64,000 bases of DNA from Ferruginibacter sp. (GTDB lineage: Bacteria; Bacteroidota; Bacteroidia; Chitinophagales; Chitinophagaceae), in NCBI GenBank assembly GCA_028288705.1, contig JAQBNH010000007.1, positions 124,001-188,000 on the forward strand. Reading direction: 5' to 3'. Under the pieces are notes generated by a model. It searched no databases. It was not told the origin of the DNA and was given only the letters and a program-made list of their open reading frames with translations. The translations under genes were made by a program, and so were the position numbers. Shown piece after piece: positions 1 to 9,642 of the stretch (positions are counted from its first letter, which is position 1; each line of letters begins with the position of its first letter).

Positions 1-1037
1 TTAATAGCCGGAATAAAGATTTGACCCTTAGCTTCTGAAGGATAATTGATCTTCATTTTTGGCCAAAGATTCAGTCGAATCGCTTCGTTGATCAATGTAT
101 AAGAACCTGTCACCATCGCCTGACTCGCGATGATCGCTGCTGTTGTAGCTACGATAACGCCGGGAACAATAAACCATTCAGGCATCAGGTCATAAAATGC
201 ATTCACGCCCTGGACATTTCTTGCAGCTTCATCGATCAGGTTACCCGATTGATGCTTCAGCAGGCTTGCACCCTGACCAAAATAATTTAGGATCAAACAG
301 GATTTTACGAAAATCCATGAAACACGGATATTTCCGCGGCCGCAATGCCCGAGATCGCTATAGAGGGCTTCCGCACCCGTGGTACAAAGGAAGACAGCAC
401 CAAGAAGCCAGAAACCTTCCGGATAAGTTATGAGAAAATGAATCGCGTAATAAGGATTTAATGCATGAAGAATTGCAAAATTGTCCGAAATATGGATCAG
501 TCCTAATGTCGCCAGCATCAGAAACCAGATGATCATGATGGGGCCAAACATTTTGCCGATCGAATGCGTTCCAAATTGCTGGGTAAAAAAGAACAGCGAG
601 ATAATGGCTAGTACGATATAAACGACCGTGTCTTTACCGATCTCATGGAAGCGGGGTAATTCCTTTAAACCTTCCACAGCAGAAGTGATGGAAATGGGCG
701 GCGTAATAATGCCATCTGCCAAAAGTGCCGCCCCGCCTATCATTGCGGGTATCACCAGCCATTTTCGCCGGCGGCGTACCAGCGCAAATAATGCAAAAAT
801 TCCACCTTCCCCTTTATTGTCAGCACGCAACACCATCACTACGTATTTGATGGTTGTTTGAATGGTAATCGTCCAGATGATCAATGAAAGGGTTCCCAGA
901 ATCAGGGCGTCATTTACGATCCTGTCTTTGATGATAGAGTTAAAAACGTATAAGGGCGAAGTACCAATATCTCCGTAAATAATTCCCAGGGCTACCAATA
1001 ATCCGGCGGCGGATACTTTGTTAATATGCTTTCCCAC
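1..1037 (-). CDS. kup: KUP-family potassium uptake transporter (C-terminal part off window)
   Basis: Potassium/proton symporter of the inner membrane. About 345 N-terminal codons are visible and the rest lies beyond base 1. The N-terminus has the family signature GIIYGDIGTSPLYV, followed by strongly hydrophobic segments and the conserved TGAEALYSDLGHCG stretch (bases about 330-395). Near the edge come SQAMVTGSYTLINEAIRLN and KINYPSEAKGQIFIP, all typical of KUP/Trk-D proteins. No ATG is available at the start. The frame opens after a stop near base 1070, and GTG at 1037 gives VGKHINKVSAAG, which fits the usual KUP N-terminus. A TACATTTG promoter element lies 45 bases upstream, and the ftsZ terminator separates it from the dcw cluster. 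The reading frame is unbroken where I translated it. Confidence 0.93.
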   Translation of the reverse strand, partial: MGKHINKVSAAGLLVALGIIYGDIGTSPLYVFNSIIKDRIVNDALILGTLSLIIWTITIQTTIKYVVMVLRADNKGEGGIFALFALVRRRRKWLVIPAMIGGAALLADGIITPPISITSAVEGLKELPRFHEIGKDTVVYIVLAIISLFFFTQQFGTHSIGKMFGPIMIIWFLMLATLGLIHISDNFAILHALNPYYAIHFLITYPEGFWLLGAVFLCTTGAEALYSDLGHCGRGNIRVSWIFVKSCLILNYFGQGASLLKHQSGNLIDEAARNVQGVNAFYDLMPEWFIVPGVIVATTAAIIASQAMVTGSYTLINEAIRLNLWPKMKINYPSEAKGQIFIPAI

Positions 1038-1081
1038 TAAATTGAGTTTTCTTAAGGCCTGCCCGTCGGGCTAAGGCTGTA

Positions 1082-1089
1082 CAAATGTA
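1082..1089 (-). promoter_or_regulatory. Candidate -7 element for kup (TACATTTG)
   Basis: Read on the minus strand this is TACATTTG, a full match to the Bacteroidota -7 consensus TAnnTTTG. The predicted transcript would start near 1075, leaving a leader of about 38 bases before the GTG start. That leader can fold into a small hairpin (GCCC GAC GGGC near 1058-1073). I do not see a well-spaced TTG upstream element. Confidence 0.4.
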
Positions 1090-1192
1090 GACTGAAATGC
1101 AATTCAGAATGAAAATTCTTTTCCTCTTATGAACCGCGACTTTGATAAATTATGGCGGCAAAAACCGGGCTTATATTCCTCCTCATTTTGTA

Positions 1193-1225
1193 GAAAAAAG
1201 AACCCCCTCCAAGAAGGAAGGGGTT
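1193..1225 (-). terminator. Rho-independent terminator after ftsZ
   Basis: A 10-bp stem (AACCCCTTCC pairing with GGAGGGGGTT, one G-T wobble or mismatch, 5-base loop) at 1201-1225. On the minus strand it is followed by a T-rich run (CTTTTTTC, 1193-1200). It lies about 80 bases beyond the ftsZ stop and closes the dcw operon. Confidence 0.85.
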
Positions 1226-1304
1226 ACTTACAAACTGTAATTACAAACACAACGTTCAAGTATAGCCGTAGCTATATCATATATTGATGCAGCGGACTGC
1301 AGGA

Positions 1305-3218
1305 TCAATCTGGTTTTTTACCGTCGAGAAAACTGTTAATGGTGCCGATTTCGGCCTGGTTGTTATCGTCTGATTTCACCGTGTAGTTACTGTAGAAGCT
1401 CTCCACATCTGCAATTTGATTGTGGATCTCCATATTGCGGCGAAGGTAAGCCGGCACCGTTTCAAACTCATTGTTCGGATCGGCCGCGTTAATATTGAAT
1501 GACAAATTACGCAGTTTTGCAATTCGCTCCGTAGCCCGGCGCCTGAGTTCTTCTGTTTCGTCCTGCATTGCAGGCTCCTCAACAGGGGACATCATGATGG
1601 GCTGAGTTTGTTGTACAATTGGCATTTCCTCCGCCGCTTTTTGGGAATCTTTAACCACCAGTTGCATCTCAATAGCAGGTTCGTCTTCCTGGATCTTAAT
1701 CTGCAGCGGCAGTGGTTCCTCTTTCGTATTGGATTGTGGATTTTCCGGTTTTGCCTCGGCATAAATTTGCGTTGGCTTGGCCAGGAAGCCCCCCGACGAA
1801 AGGGAGCTTGTATTGCTAGCTTCTTTGTTTACAGAATTGTTGTTGAACACAGCATTGCCTTCGGCAGTTGCAGGTTTTGGTTTTGAAGAAGGAACAGGGA
1901 TGTTAGTTTCAATATCAAATTCCACAACGGGGATTTGATCGGCGGCCGAAGATATTTCAAAAAATACCGGCGCATCATCCAATTTGTCCACAGTATTTTT
2001 ACTTGGGGCTTCTACCTGCTCATCTGTTGAAAGCGTTGGCATAAAAGGATCTGCAGCAACCAGCTTTTCAACTGTTTCCACTGCTTTTGCTTCTGCTTTC
2101 GGTTCTTCTTTCGCTGCTTCAAATTGTAACGTAGGTTGTGCAGCTTGTTTATTGAATGGCATTGGTTCCGGCATATCCAGCTTCATCACGATCTTTTCAT
2201 TTCTCGTGTCTGCAACTTCTTTTGGTTTCTTATCTTCTTTTGCAAACGGATCTTTATGTTCGAATCCGGTTGCGATCAGCGTGATACCAATCGAACTGCC
2301 TAAAGTATTATCGTAACCCAGGCCAAGTATCACGTCTGTGTCTTCACCTGCCTGGCTCAACAAATAGTTTTGGATCACTTCCACCTCGTCCATCGTAAAT
2401 TCATGTTCGCCTTCGGCAGAGTTGATATTGATCAGGATCCATTTAGCCCCACGAATATCATTGTCGTTCAACAATGGAGACGTCAGGGCATTTTCGATGG
2501 CAAGATGTGCGCGGTTATCGCCATCAGCAGATGCGCTTCCTAAAATCGCTACACCACCATTGCTCATCACCGTACATACATCGGCGAAATCGACATTGAT
2601 CTGGCCCGTGCTGTTGATCACATCCGTAATACATTTCGCCGCTGTTGCCAGAACATTATCCGCTTTGGCAAACGCTTCTTTCATTTTTAAATTTCCAAAC
2701 TGGTGACGCAATTTGTCGTTGCTGATCACGAGTAAAGTATCAACATGGTTTTTCAATAACATGATTCCTTCTTCCGCCTGCGCGATCCTTTTCTTTCCTT
2801 CATAAGCAAAAGGCGTGGTAACGATTCCGACAGTCAGGATGCCGAGATCTTTACAAATTTTCGCGAGGATCGGCGCACCGCCCGTTCCCGTTCCACCACC
2901 CATACCTGCAGTGATGAAGGCCATTTTTGTATTCACTTCCAGGATGCGCTTAATTTCTTCCAAGCTTTCTTCTGTTGCCTGGCGCCCGATCGATGGATTT
3001 GCACCCGCACCTAATCCCTGGGTTAGATGTGGCCCCAGCTGGATCTTGTTGGGCACATTACTTAATGCGACAGCCTGCGCATCCGTATTGCAAATGATAA
3101 AATCGACTCCATCAATATTTTGGGAGTACATATGGTTTACGGCATTGCTTCCGCCCCCGCCTACACCAATAACTTTGATGATTGACGACTGGTCTTTTGG
3201 CAAATCAAATTGAATCAT
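1305..3218 (-). CDS. ftsZ: Cell division GTPase FtsZ with long C-terminal extension
   Basis: Tubulin-like GTPase that forms the cytokinetic Z ring. The tubulin signature GGGTGTG is at residues 107-113, preceded by the glycine-rich nucleotide loop VIGVGGGGSNAV (residues 16-27). The T7-loop region is GQINVDFADV. The GTPase core ends near residue 320. It is followed by about 300 residues of acidic, Pro/Glu/Lys-rich, probably disordered linker, then a conserved end (RRNMEIHNQ, then TINSFLDGKKPD) that is the likely FtsA-binding tail. At 637 residues it is far longer than E. coli FtsZ (383); long linkers are usual in Bacteroidota. It is the last gene of the dcw cluster, 81 bases after ftsA. Confidence 0.98.
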   Translation of the reverse strand: MIQFDLPKDQSSIIKVIGVGGGGSNAVNHMYSQNIDGVDFIICNTDAQAVALSNVPNKIQLGPHLTQGLGAGANPSIGRQATEESLEEIKRILEVNTKMAFITAGMGGGTGTGGAPILAKICKDLGILTVGIVTTPFAYEGKKRIAQAEEGIMLLKNHVDTLLVISNDKLRHQFGNLKMKEAFAKADNVLATAAKCITDVINSTGQINVDFADVCTVMSNGGVAILGSASADGDNRAHLAIENALTSPLLNDNDIRGAKWILININSAEGEHEFTMDEVEVIQNYLLSQAGEDTDVILGLGYDNTLGSSIGITLIATGFEHKDPFAKEDKKPKEVADTRNEKIVMKLDMPEPMPFNKQAAQPTLQFEAAKEEPKAEAKAVETVEKLVAADPFMPTLSTDEQVEAPSKNTVDKLDDAPVFFEISSAADQIPVVEFDIETNIPVPSSKPKPATAEGNAVFNNNSVNKEASNTSSLSSGGFLAKPTQIYAEAKPENPQSNTKEEPLPLQIKIQEDEPAIEMQLVVKDSQKAAEEMPIVQQTQPIMMSPVEEPAMQDETEELRRRATERIAKLRNLSFNINAADPNNEFETVPAYLRRNMEIHNQIADVESFYSNYTVKSDDNNQAEIGTINSFLDGKKPD

Positions 3219-3299
3219 GTCTTTAGTTTGTGTGTGTTAGTAAGTAAGTATCATTTGTTGTTGGTGAAGGTTAAAGCTGTTTGCTTTTCCTGCACTCAA

Positions 3300-4673
3300 T
3301 TATAATTGTGCGTCTTCTTCTTCGCGAAACATTTCGATCAGGTTGGTTTTAAAATTATCCATAAACCCTTTGATCGTTTTTTTCTTTGCCTTAGGTAACG
3401 GCGAAGAAATTTCTGCTTCGTCTTCAATTTCTTCGGCAGCCACTTCAACACGTTCTGATGAAAGGCCATTTACTTTTACAAAGTTGTTATCGAAGGCCTT
3501 GTTTTTATTTTCGTAATCGTTGTAACCTTTCAGGATTAAACCGATACAAGTGCTGTACATTGGTTTCGCCAGTTCTTCGATATGACCGCCGCTTAAATGT
3601 TCATTTGGGTAACCGATGCGCGCATTCATGCCCGTAACATATTCTGTCAACTGGATCAGGTGTTTCAATTGAGACCCACCGCCGGTAAGGATCACGCCGC
3701 CATTGAGCAACCTGTTGTCCAGACCTACCTGTTTCAAATGATAAGTAACAAAATCCATGATCTCACTCATTCTCGCCTGGATAATATTTGCGAGGTTCTT
3801 CACAGAAATTTCTTTTGGAGCCATGCCTCTTAATCCCGGGATCGTGATGAATGCATTGGTTTTAGCCTCGTCGCTCAATGCACTGCCGAATTGGATCTTC
3901 ATTTGTTCTGCCTGTGTTTTCAAAACGCCTAAACCTGTTTTGATATCGTTGGTGATATTCTCACCGCCAAAAGGAATCACGGCGGTATGCTTTAAAATAC
4001 CCTCATAAAAAACAGCAAGATCTGTGGTACCACCGCCAATATCAACAATTGCAACGCCAGCTTCCAGATCCTGGTCGCACATTACAGCAGCGGCAGAAGC
4101 CAGTGGTTGCAACACAAGGTCCTTTGTTTTCAATCCGGCTTTATCAACACTCCTGTTGATGTTGCGGATAGCATTCTTATCACCGGTGATGATATGGAAA
4201 TTTGCGCCCACTTTTACCCCGCTATAACCGATCGGGTTCGGGATGTTCTGAAAATTATCTACTGTAAACTCCTGCGGGATTACGTCAATGATCTGATCGC
4301 CGGCCGGAATGTAAGTACGATACTGATCAGCAATCAGGCGATCGATCTCTTCCTGGCGAATCTCTTCTTCATTCTGCTGGCGCACAATATCACCGCGCGT
4401 TTGCAGACTTTTAATATGATGTCCTGCAATACCGACATATACTTCACCGATTTCTAAGTTTGGATTAGAAGCATAACAGTTTTCTAGTGCTGTCTGGATC
4501 GCTTTAATTGTCTGATCAATATTTAGCACCATGCCATGTTGCACGCCATTGCTGTTGGCGCGTCCAAAGCCAAGGATCTCCAGTTTGCCGAATTCATTCT
4601 TGCGCCCGGCGATGGCTGCGATCTTTGTAGTACCGATGTCTAGTCCTACGATAACGGGTTGTTCCTGCTGCAT
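3300..4673 (-). CDS. ftsA: Cell division protein FtsA
   Basis: Actin-like ATPase that tethers FtsZ filaments to the membrane and recruits later divisome proteins. The first phosphate-binding loop is GLDIGTTKIAAIAGR (residues 10-24), the second is VDIGGGTTDLAVF, and the adenosine motif GGVILTGGGSQL is also present. The C-terminus (GFMDNFKTNLIEMF) forms an amphipathic helix expected to insert into the membrane. Its 457 residues are slightly more than usual because of an acidic stretch before that tail. It lies 36 bases downstream of ftsQ and upstream of ftsZ, the canonical order. Confidence 0.97.
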   Translation of the reverse strand: MQQEQPVIVGLDIGTTKIAAIAGRKNEFGKLEILGFGRANSNGVQHGMVLNIDQTIKAIQTALENCYASNPNLEIGEVYVGIAGHHIKSLQTRGDIVRQQNEEEIRQEEIDRLIADQYRTYIPAGDQIIDVIPQEFTVDNFQNIPNPIGYSGVKVGANFHIITGDKNAIRNINRSVDKAGLKTKDLVLQPLASAAAVMCDQDLEAGVAIVDIGGGTTDLAVFYEGILKHTAVIPFGGENITNDIKTGLGVLKTQAEQMKIQFGSALSDEAKTNAFITIPGLRGMAPKEISVKNLANIIQARMSEIMDFVTYHLKQVGLDNRLLNGGVILTGGGSQLKHLIQLTEYVTGMNARIGYPNEHLSGGHIEELAKPMYSTCIGLILKGYNDYENKNKAFDNNFVKVNGLSSERVEVAAEEIEDEAEISSPLPKAKKKTIKGFMDNFKTNLIEMFREEEDAQL

Positions 4674-4709
4674 AATTGTATGTTTTGTGTTTGTGTTTGT
4701 CGAGTTTGT

Positions 4710-5879
4710 TTAATAATCATTTGCTTTCATAACCGCCTTTGGTGTTGCTGCCGGTTTTTTTCCTAGGGGCTTTTTAACCGGCGATGCCACAGGTTTTTTT
4801 ACGACCGGTTTGCCTGATCCCGGCTTAACAGAAACAGGCCTGGTCATCAGCACGGGAACCGGCAGTTTTGTTACGGGTGCCGCCTCTTGTGGTGAGGGTT
4901 TTTCAATGGAATTGGAAGTTGATGGTTCTGCTATTTCATCACGTTGCAGTGATTGTTGTATCAGGCTTGAATCGGCCGTATTCTTTTCATTGTCTTCATG
5001 AAATGTCTGCAAAGAATCAGCGGATTGTTTGGCAGCATTTTCCGCGATCATTTTCATCAGCGTCAACGTGCGTAAAGAATCCGCAACAATTTCTTCTTTT
5101 CCACGGATCCGCGCCACTACCTGGTTCTGGTATTGAAGGTCGATATTGCTGTATCTGTTCCAACCTGCTTTGGTGATAATGTTTTTATAAAATAATTTCA
5201 GCTTGCCAAATTTTGCCTGTATGTCTGTAGCGTCGCCAAATACGATGAGTTGCTTTCCGATCTTCGGCATCATTTCAAAATTGCGTTGCGCCGTAATATC
5301 CACCTGGTCGATCATTGCCATTAAAAAAGAATCTGCCTGCATTGCTATACTCAGGTCCCGGATAGCAAACAACAATGTACTGTCTGCCCTGAATAAAATT
5401 TTCGCATCTGTTGTAAAGCCGGTGAACACAGGAACACGGGCGGATACTTTTTCACTCAGCGGCAACATCATGGCACTGCTGTCGATATAAAAACTATTGC
5501 CTGTAAGCGTAAACACGCGGCCGACAGGTTCGCGTTCTTCTATATCAGCCTGCAGGATATCATTGTTATCAAAAAACAGTTCTGCGTTTTTGATCCACAC
5601 ATCTTTTTTTAATTCTGCTTCTATGCTCCGCAGGTTAAATGATTCGATCGCTCTTCCCTTAAGGTTTGTGCCGGCAAAACGATTGATGATCTGCGACACA
5701 TCATTTTTATCAATGAAAAAATTATTGTGTGAGCCTGTGATGCTGATCTCAATGCCCCGACATTTTTTCTGCCCTTTGTTATTTACGGCAGCAGCCAACA
5801 ACACAATTGTGCCGCTACCCACCAGGATCCAAAGGATGGTGAAAATGAGCTTCCTGATATTTAATTTCCCGCCTGCCAT
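4710..5879 (-). CDS. ftsQ: Cell division protein FtsQ
   Basis: Bitopic divisome protein linking cytoplasmic and periplasmic division proteins. It has a short cytoplasmic N-terminus, one transmembrane helix (about residues 12-30), and a POTRA-like start of the periplasmic domain (IEISITGSHNNFFI, then NDVSQIINR). The rest matches the FtsQ domain (REPVGRVFTLTG, ARVPVFTGF). Residues from about 300 to 389 form a low-complexity tail, first Ser/Gln/Glu-rich and then Pro/Lys-rich with repeated KKPVASPVKKPLGKKP-type units; this is longer than in most FtsQ proteins. The ATG follows the murC TAG directly, with no gap. Confidence 0.92.
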   Translation of the reverse strand: MAGGKLNIRKLIFTILWILVGSGTIVLLAAAVNNKGQKKCRGIEISITGSHNNFFIDKNDVSQIINRFAGTNLKGRAIESFNLRSIEAELKKDVWIKNAELFFDNNDILQADIEEREPVGRVFTLTGNSFYIDSSAMMLPLSEKVSARVPVFTGFTTDAKILFRADSTLLFAIRDLSIAMQADSFLMAMIDQVDITAQRNFEMMPKIGKQLIVFGDATDIQAKFGKLKLFYKNIITKAGWNRYSNIDLQYQNQVVARIRGKEEIVADSLRTLTLMKMIAENAAKQSADSLQTFHEDNEKNTADSSLIQQSLQRDEIAEPSTSNSIEKPSPQEAAPVTKLPVPVLMTRPVSVKPGSGKPVVKKPVASPVKKPLGKKPAATPKAVMKANDY

Positions 5880-7241
5880 CTAGTTATTCAATAATATTTT
5901 TTTAAGTGGTTCTACCATCGTGTCGATATCACCTGCGCCCGCTAAAATCAATAGCTCTGTTTGCTGGGATTCCAGCCATGCCGGCAATTCGTTTTTGTCT
6001 TTTATGCAATGAACAGCATTCGTCAATTTTGATAAAATCATTTCGCTCTCAACGCCCGGCATTGGTAATTCCCTTGCCGGATAAATCGGGAGCAACACGG
6101 TTTCATCTGCGATACTCAACACTTCCGCGAATCCCTCGGCAAGGTCTTTCGTGCGGCTAAATAAATGCGGCTGAAAAATCACCGTACATTTTTTCGCCGG
6201 AAAAAGATCTTTAGCGCCGTTGATCAATGCCCGCAGTTCTTCCGGGTGATGCGCATAATCATCAATAAAAACCAACTGCTCATTTTTAACCACATACTCA
6301 AACCTTCGTTTTACACCGCGGAAACTTGCTACGGCTTCCCTGATTTTTTCTTCTGCGATGTTCAACCTGGCAGCTACAGCAATTGCTGCTACTGCATTTT
6401 CAAGGTTATGCATACCGCCCATATTCAACACAAGCCCTGCAATTGTTCTTCCAGGCATCTGACAGTCGAAATGATAACTGCCGTTATTCATCTGCAGGTT
6501 TTGAGCAAAAATATCCGCTGATTCATCCCTCGCCGCGTATGTCTGGTGCTGATCGGCCACCAACTCTCCTGTTCTTTTCAACCCGTATTTGCTAAACAAT
6601 ATTCCTTTGCAGCGAATGCGTTTTGTGAAATCTATAAACGCTTCCTCCATTTTTTCGGCCGTACCATAAATGTCCAGGTGATCAGGATCCATAGCAGTGA
6701 TGATGGCGATATCCGGTGATAATTTCAAAAAACTGCGATCGTACTCATCGGCTTCCACCACACAAACATCATTTTCACTGCTCCAGAAATTCGTGTCATA
6801 ATTACTAGCGATGCCACCCAGGAAAGCATTGGCACCGTATCCTGTCGCTCTCAACAAATGAGCAATCATTGCGCTGGTAGTCGTTTTTCCATGTGTACCG
6901 GCCACGCAGATATTGAAACTATTTTCCGTAATCATTCCCAATACATCGCTCCGTTTTAACAAGGGGATATTTTCTTTTTGAAAATAAACCAGTTCGCGAT
7001 GCGTAGCCGGAATCGCTGGTGTGTAGATCACAAGGTCTGCAGACTTATCAATGAGCTCAATATTTTCGTCATAATGAATGGCCATACCTTCCAGTTCCAA
7101 TTGTTTTGTAAGTGACGTTTCAGTTTTATCATATCCACTTACGCTCACATTACGGCTGATAAAATACCTGGCCAGCGCGCTCATACCAATACCTCCAATT
7201 CCCAGGAAATAAACCGACCTGATATGTTGAATTCCGTTCAT
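5880..7241 (-). CDS. murC: UDP-N-acetylmuramate--L-alanine ligase
   Basis: Cytoplasmic Mur ligase that adds L-alanine to UDP-MurNAc, the first amino acid of the peptidoglycan stem. It shows the N-terminal Rossmann motif FLGIGGIGMSALA, the ATP-binding loop CVAGTHGKTTTSAM, the central MDPDHLDIYG motif and the C-terminal DDYAHHPEE motif. The length (453 residues) is normal. It overlaps the end of murG by one base and touches ftsQ without a gap, so translation of the three is probably coupled. Confidence 0.98.
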   Translation of the reverse strand: MNGIQHIRSVYFLGIGGIGMSALARYFISRNVSVSGYDKTETSLTKQLELEGMAIHYDENIELIDKSADLVIYTPAIPATHRELVYFQKENIPLLKRSDVLGMITENSFNICVAGTHGKTTTSAMIAHLLRATGYGANAFLGGIASNYDTNFWSSENDVCVVEADEYDRSFLKLSPDIAIITAMDPDHLDIYGTAEKMEEAFIDFTKRIRCKGILFSKYGLKRTGELVADQHQTYAARDESADIFAQNLQMNNGSYHFDCQMPGRTIAGLVLNMGGMHNLENAVAAIAVAARLNIAEEKIREAVASFRGVKRRFEYVVKNEQLVFIDDYAHHPEELRALINGAKDLFPAKKCTVIFQPHLFSRTKDLAEGFAEVLSIADETVLLPIYPARELPMPGVESEMILSKLTNAVHCIKDKNELPAWLESQQTELLILAGAGDIDTMVEPLKKILLNN

Positions 7242-8338
7242 TAATTCAAACTTTCTAAAATTGTATGCGCAATTGTTGTGTCGGCATTCGTAATCGCCAA
7301 CGTCGCAATATTGCTGATATATTCTTCTTGCCTTTGTTCATCTTTTGATAAAGCGATGATCGCCGGAACCAACTGATTCAACGCTTCGCCATCAGTTATC
7401 ATTTCTGCAGCATGTTTATTTACCAAAGTTTTTGCATTGGCTGTTTGATGATCTTCAGCTGCAAAAGGATAGGGCACAAACAGCACTGGCTTCTTCACAA
7501 CACATAATTCTGCAATCGCCATCGCGCCACTTCGGCTAATTACGAAGTCTGCGGCAGCATAGGCCATTTCCATTTGGCTGATGAAATCGCTTGCGTAGAT
7601 ACCGGCTTTTCCTTTCACGAGCGCTATTGCCTTTTCATGATATGGTTTGCCCGTTTGCCAGATTAGTTGCAAGCCATTTTTCGAAAATTCCTCCAGTCCT
7701 GCCGCTATGGCTTCATTGATACTCTTTGCTCCAAGACTGCCACCAATACTAAGTACCACTTTTTTGCCTGCTGATAATCCAAAATATTGCAAGGCCTTCT
7801 CTTTAGTTACGTCGTTCTCTGCAATCGCCTGTCGTACCGGGTTTCCGGTTACCATAATTTTATCAGCGGGAAAGAATTTTTCCATGCCTTCTGCAGAAAC
7901 AAATATTCCCGTTGCTCTTTTCCCCAGCAGAATATTACTTTTTCCTGCAAAAGAGTTGCTTTCGTGGATAAAGGTTTTTACGTTCTGACTTTGTGCAAAT
8001 CGTAACACCGGGAAGCTGGAATATCCGCCAACGCCAATCACTGCATCAGGCCGAAACCTTTTGAAAATCGTACGCACCTGGAAAAAACTTTTAATGAGTT
8101 TCAGTGGTAAGCCAATATTTTTTATCAAAGAACTTCTGTTGAATCCCGCGATTTCCAGGCCCTCAATTGTATATCCCGCCTGCGGCACTTTTTCCATTTC
8201 CATTTTGCCTCTTGCACCGATGAATAAAAACTCAGTTCCGGGAGCCATGCTTTTTATCGCATTCGCAATGGCAATTGCCGGAAAAATATGTCCGCCCGTT
8301 CCACCGCCGGCAATGATGATCCGCGCATTACTTTTCAT
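7241..8338 (-). CDS. murG: Undecaprenyldiphospho-muramoylpentapeptide beta-N-acetylglucosaminyltransferase
   Basis: Peripheral membrane glycosyltransferase that adds GlcNAc to lipid I to give lipid II. The N-terminal glycine loop is GGGTGGHIFPAIAIA, and the second loop is IGVGGYSSFPVL. The UDP-GlcNAc binding region includes SIGGSLGAKSINEA and SRSGAMAIAEL, with PYPFAAEDHQTANA near the C-terminus. The length (365 residues) is usual. The start codon overlaps the 3' end of ftsW by 11 bases, matching the flippase/polymerase to lipid II synthesis order of the cluster. Confidence 0.98.
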   Translation of the reverse strand: MKSNARIIIAGGGTGGHIFPAIAIANAIKSMAPGTEFLFIGARGKMEMEKVPQAGYTIEGLEIAGFNRSSLIKNIGLPLKLIKSFFQVRTIFKRFRPDAVIGVGGYSSFPVLRFAQSQNVKTFIHESNSFAGKSNILLGKRATGIFVSAEGMEKFFPADKIMVTGNPVRQAIAENDVTKEKALQYFGLSAGKKVVLSIGGSLGAKSINEAIAAGLEEFSKNGLQLIWQTGKPYHEKAIALVKGKAGIYASDFISQMEMAYAAADFVISRSGAMAIAELCVVKKPVLFVPYPFAAEDHQTANAKTLVNKHAAEMITDGEALNQLVPAIIALSKDEQRQEEYISNIATLAITNADTTIAHTILESLN

Positions 8339-9611
8339 CTTCCTCGGTTTGTTGCGTGGTCAATACCGGTTTTAATTTCCCTTCCTGTTGTTCCACATTT
8401 CTTGAAACACTTAATATGATCCCAATCGATAAACAGGTGAATAGAAAACTGCTTCCTCCCATACTTACCAGCGGTAACGTCACCCCTGTATTTGGAAACA
8501 GATTTACGTTCACCCCCATATTTGCAATCGCCTGTATTACCAGAGTGAAACTTAATGCCAATGCCAAAAATGCCCCAAAGGCGTATGGACATTTTTTATA
8601 GATCCGGATACATCGGTAGAGAAATAAGAGGTAGATCAATAAAATTGCGGCACCACCCAGTAATCCATATTCTTCGATGATAATGGCATAAATAAAATCG
8701 CTGTAACTGTGGGGCAAAAAATTTCTCTGTTCACTATTACCCGGACCTTTTCCTAACCAGCCGCCTTTTGCGATCGCAATTTTTGCCTGGTTGATCTGGT
8801 ATAATTTTTCACTTGCGTCATCCTTGCTGCTGTAAACGAAAGTCTGGATACGGCTGATCCAGGTTGGAATACGGCCAATAGATAAAACCGCAGGCAACTT
8901 TTTTGTCTCCTGTGTTTGCTTATCGTAGGTAGACACAGCGATAGAGATTAACAACAAAATCGGTACAAGCGCCACACCGATCGTTGCCAAAATATGTTTC
9001 GTGCTGATACGCCCGATAAACATCAGCATCATGCTGGTACCGCCAATTAATGCGGCCGTAGACAAATTCGCCGGCGCGATCAACAAACATATTGTTGCTA
9101 CCGGGATGATGATCGGTAAAAACCCTTTTTTAAAATCTTTGATGATCTGTTGCTTGCGGCTCAACTGGCGGCTCATGTACATGAACAGCGCGAGCTTGGC
9201 AAGATCGGACGTTTGAAACGTCATGTTGATCACCGGTAATTTGATCCAGCGGCTGCCTGCATTTAATTGCACGCCGAATAACAACGTGTACAACAATAAC
9301 GGAATTGAAATTAAAAACAGGATCAATGCGATGCGGGAATACAATGTGTAGTTCACGCGGTGAGCCCAATAGATAACAAGCAGGCCTAAGATGATAAAGG
9401 CAAATTGTTTAAATAAATAACTCTCCGTGCTTTTGCTCATGCGGTAGGCCAACGATCCTGTGCTGCTGTATACTAAAAGCAAACTCGCCAGCGTTAATAT
9501 GATCACGATAGCCCAAATCACCCTGTCACCACGTGTTTTGCGCACGAGGTTTCCGCCCATATTTGTGAAGTCGGGCGTAAACAGCGACCTGATATTTGTG
9601 TTTTCCTGCAT
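8328..9611 (-). CDS. ftsW: SEDS-family septal peptidoglycan glycosyltransferase FtsW
   Basis: Polytopic membrane protein that polymerises lipid II at the septum together with the class B PBP encoded upstream. About ten hydrophobic segments are visible after a roughly 30-residue cytoplasmic N-terminus. SEDS-type stretches include GSRWIKLP near the middle, KGGWLGKGPGNSEQRNFLPHSYSDFIYAIIIEE and the C-terminal NTGVTLPLVSMGGSSFL. Length 427 residues. It starts 31 bases after murD and overlaps murG. Confidence 0.96.
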   Translation of the reverse strand: MQENTNIRSLFTPDFTNMGGNLVRKTRGDRVIWAIVIILTLASLLLVYSSTGSLAYRMSKSTESYLFKQFAFIILGLLVIYWAHRVNYTLYSRIALILFLISIPLLLYTLLFGVQLNAGSRWIKLPVINMTFQTSDLAKLALFMYMSRQLSRKQQIIKDFKKGFLPIIIPVATICLLIAPANLSTAALIGGTSMMLMFIGRISTKHILATIGVALVPILLLISIAVSTYDKQTQETKKLPAVLSIGRIPTWISRIQTFVYSSKDDASEKLYQINQAKIAIAKGGWLGKGPGNSEQRNFLPHSYSDFIYAIIIEEYGLLGGAAILLIYLLFLYRCIRIYKKCPYAFGAFLALALSFTLVIQAIANMGVNVNLFPNTGVTLPLVSMGGSSFLFTCLSIGIILSVSRNVEQQEGKLKPVLTTQQTEEDEK

Positions 9612-9642
9612 GCGATTTTACCTACTATAAATGATTTATTTC

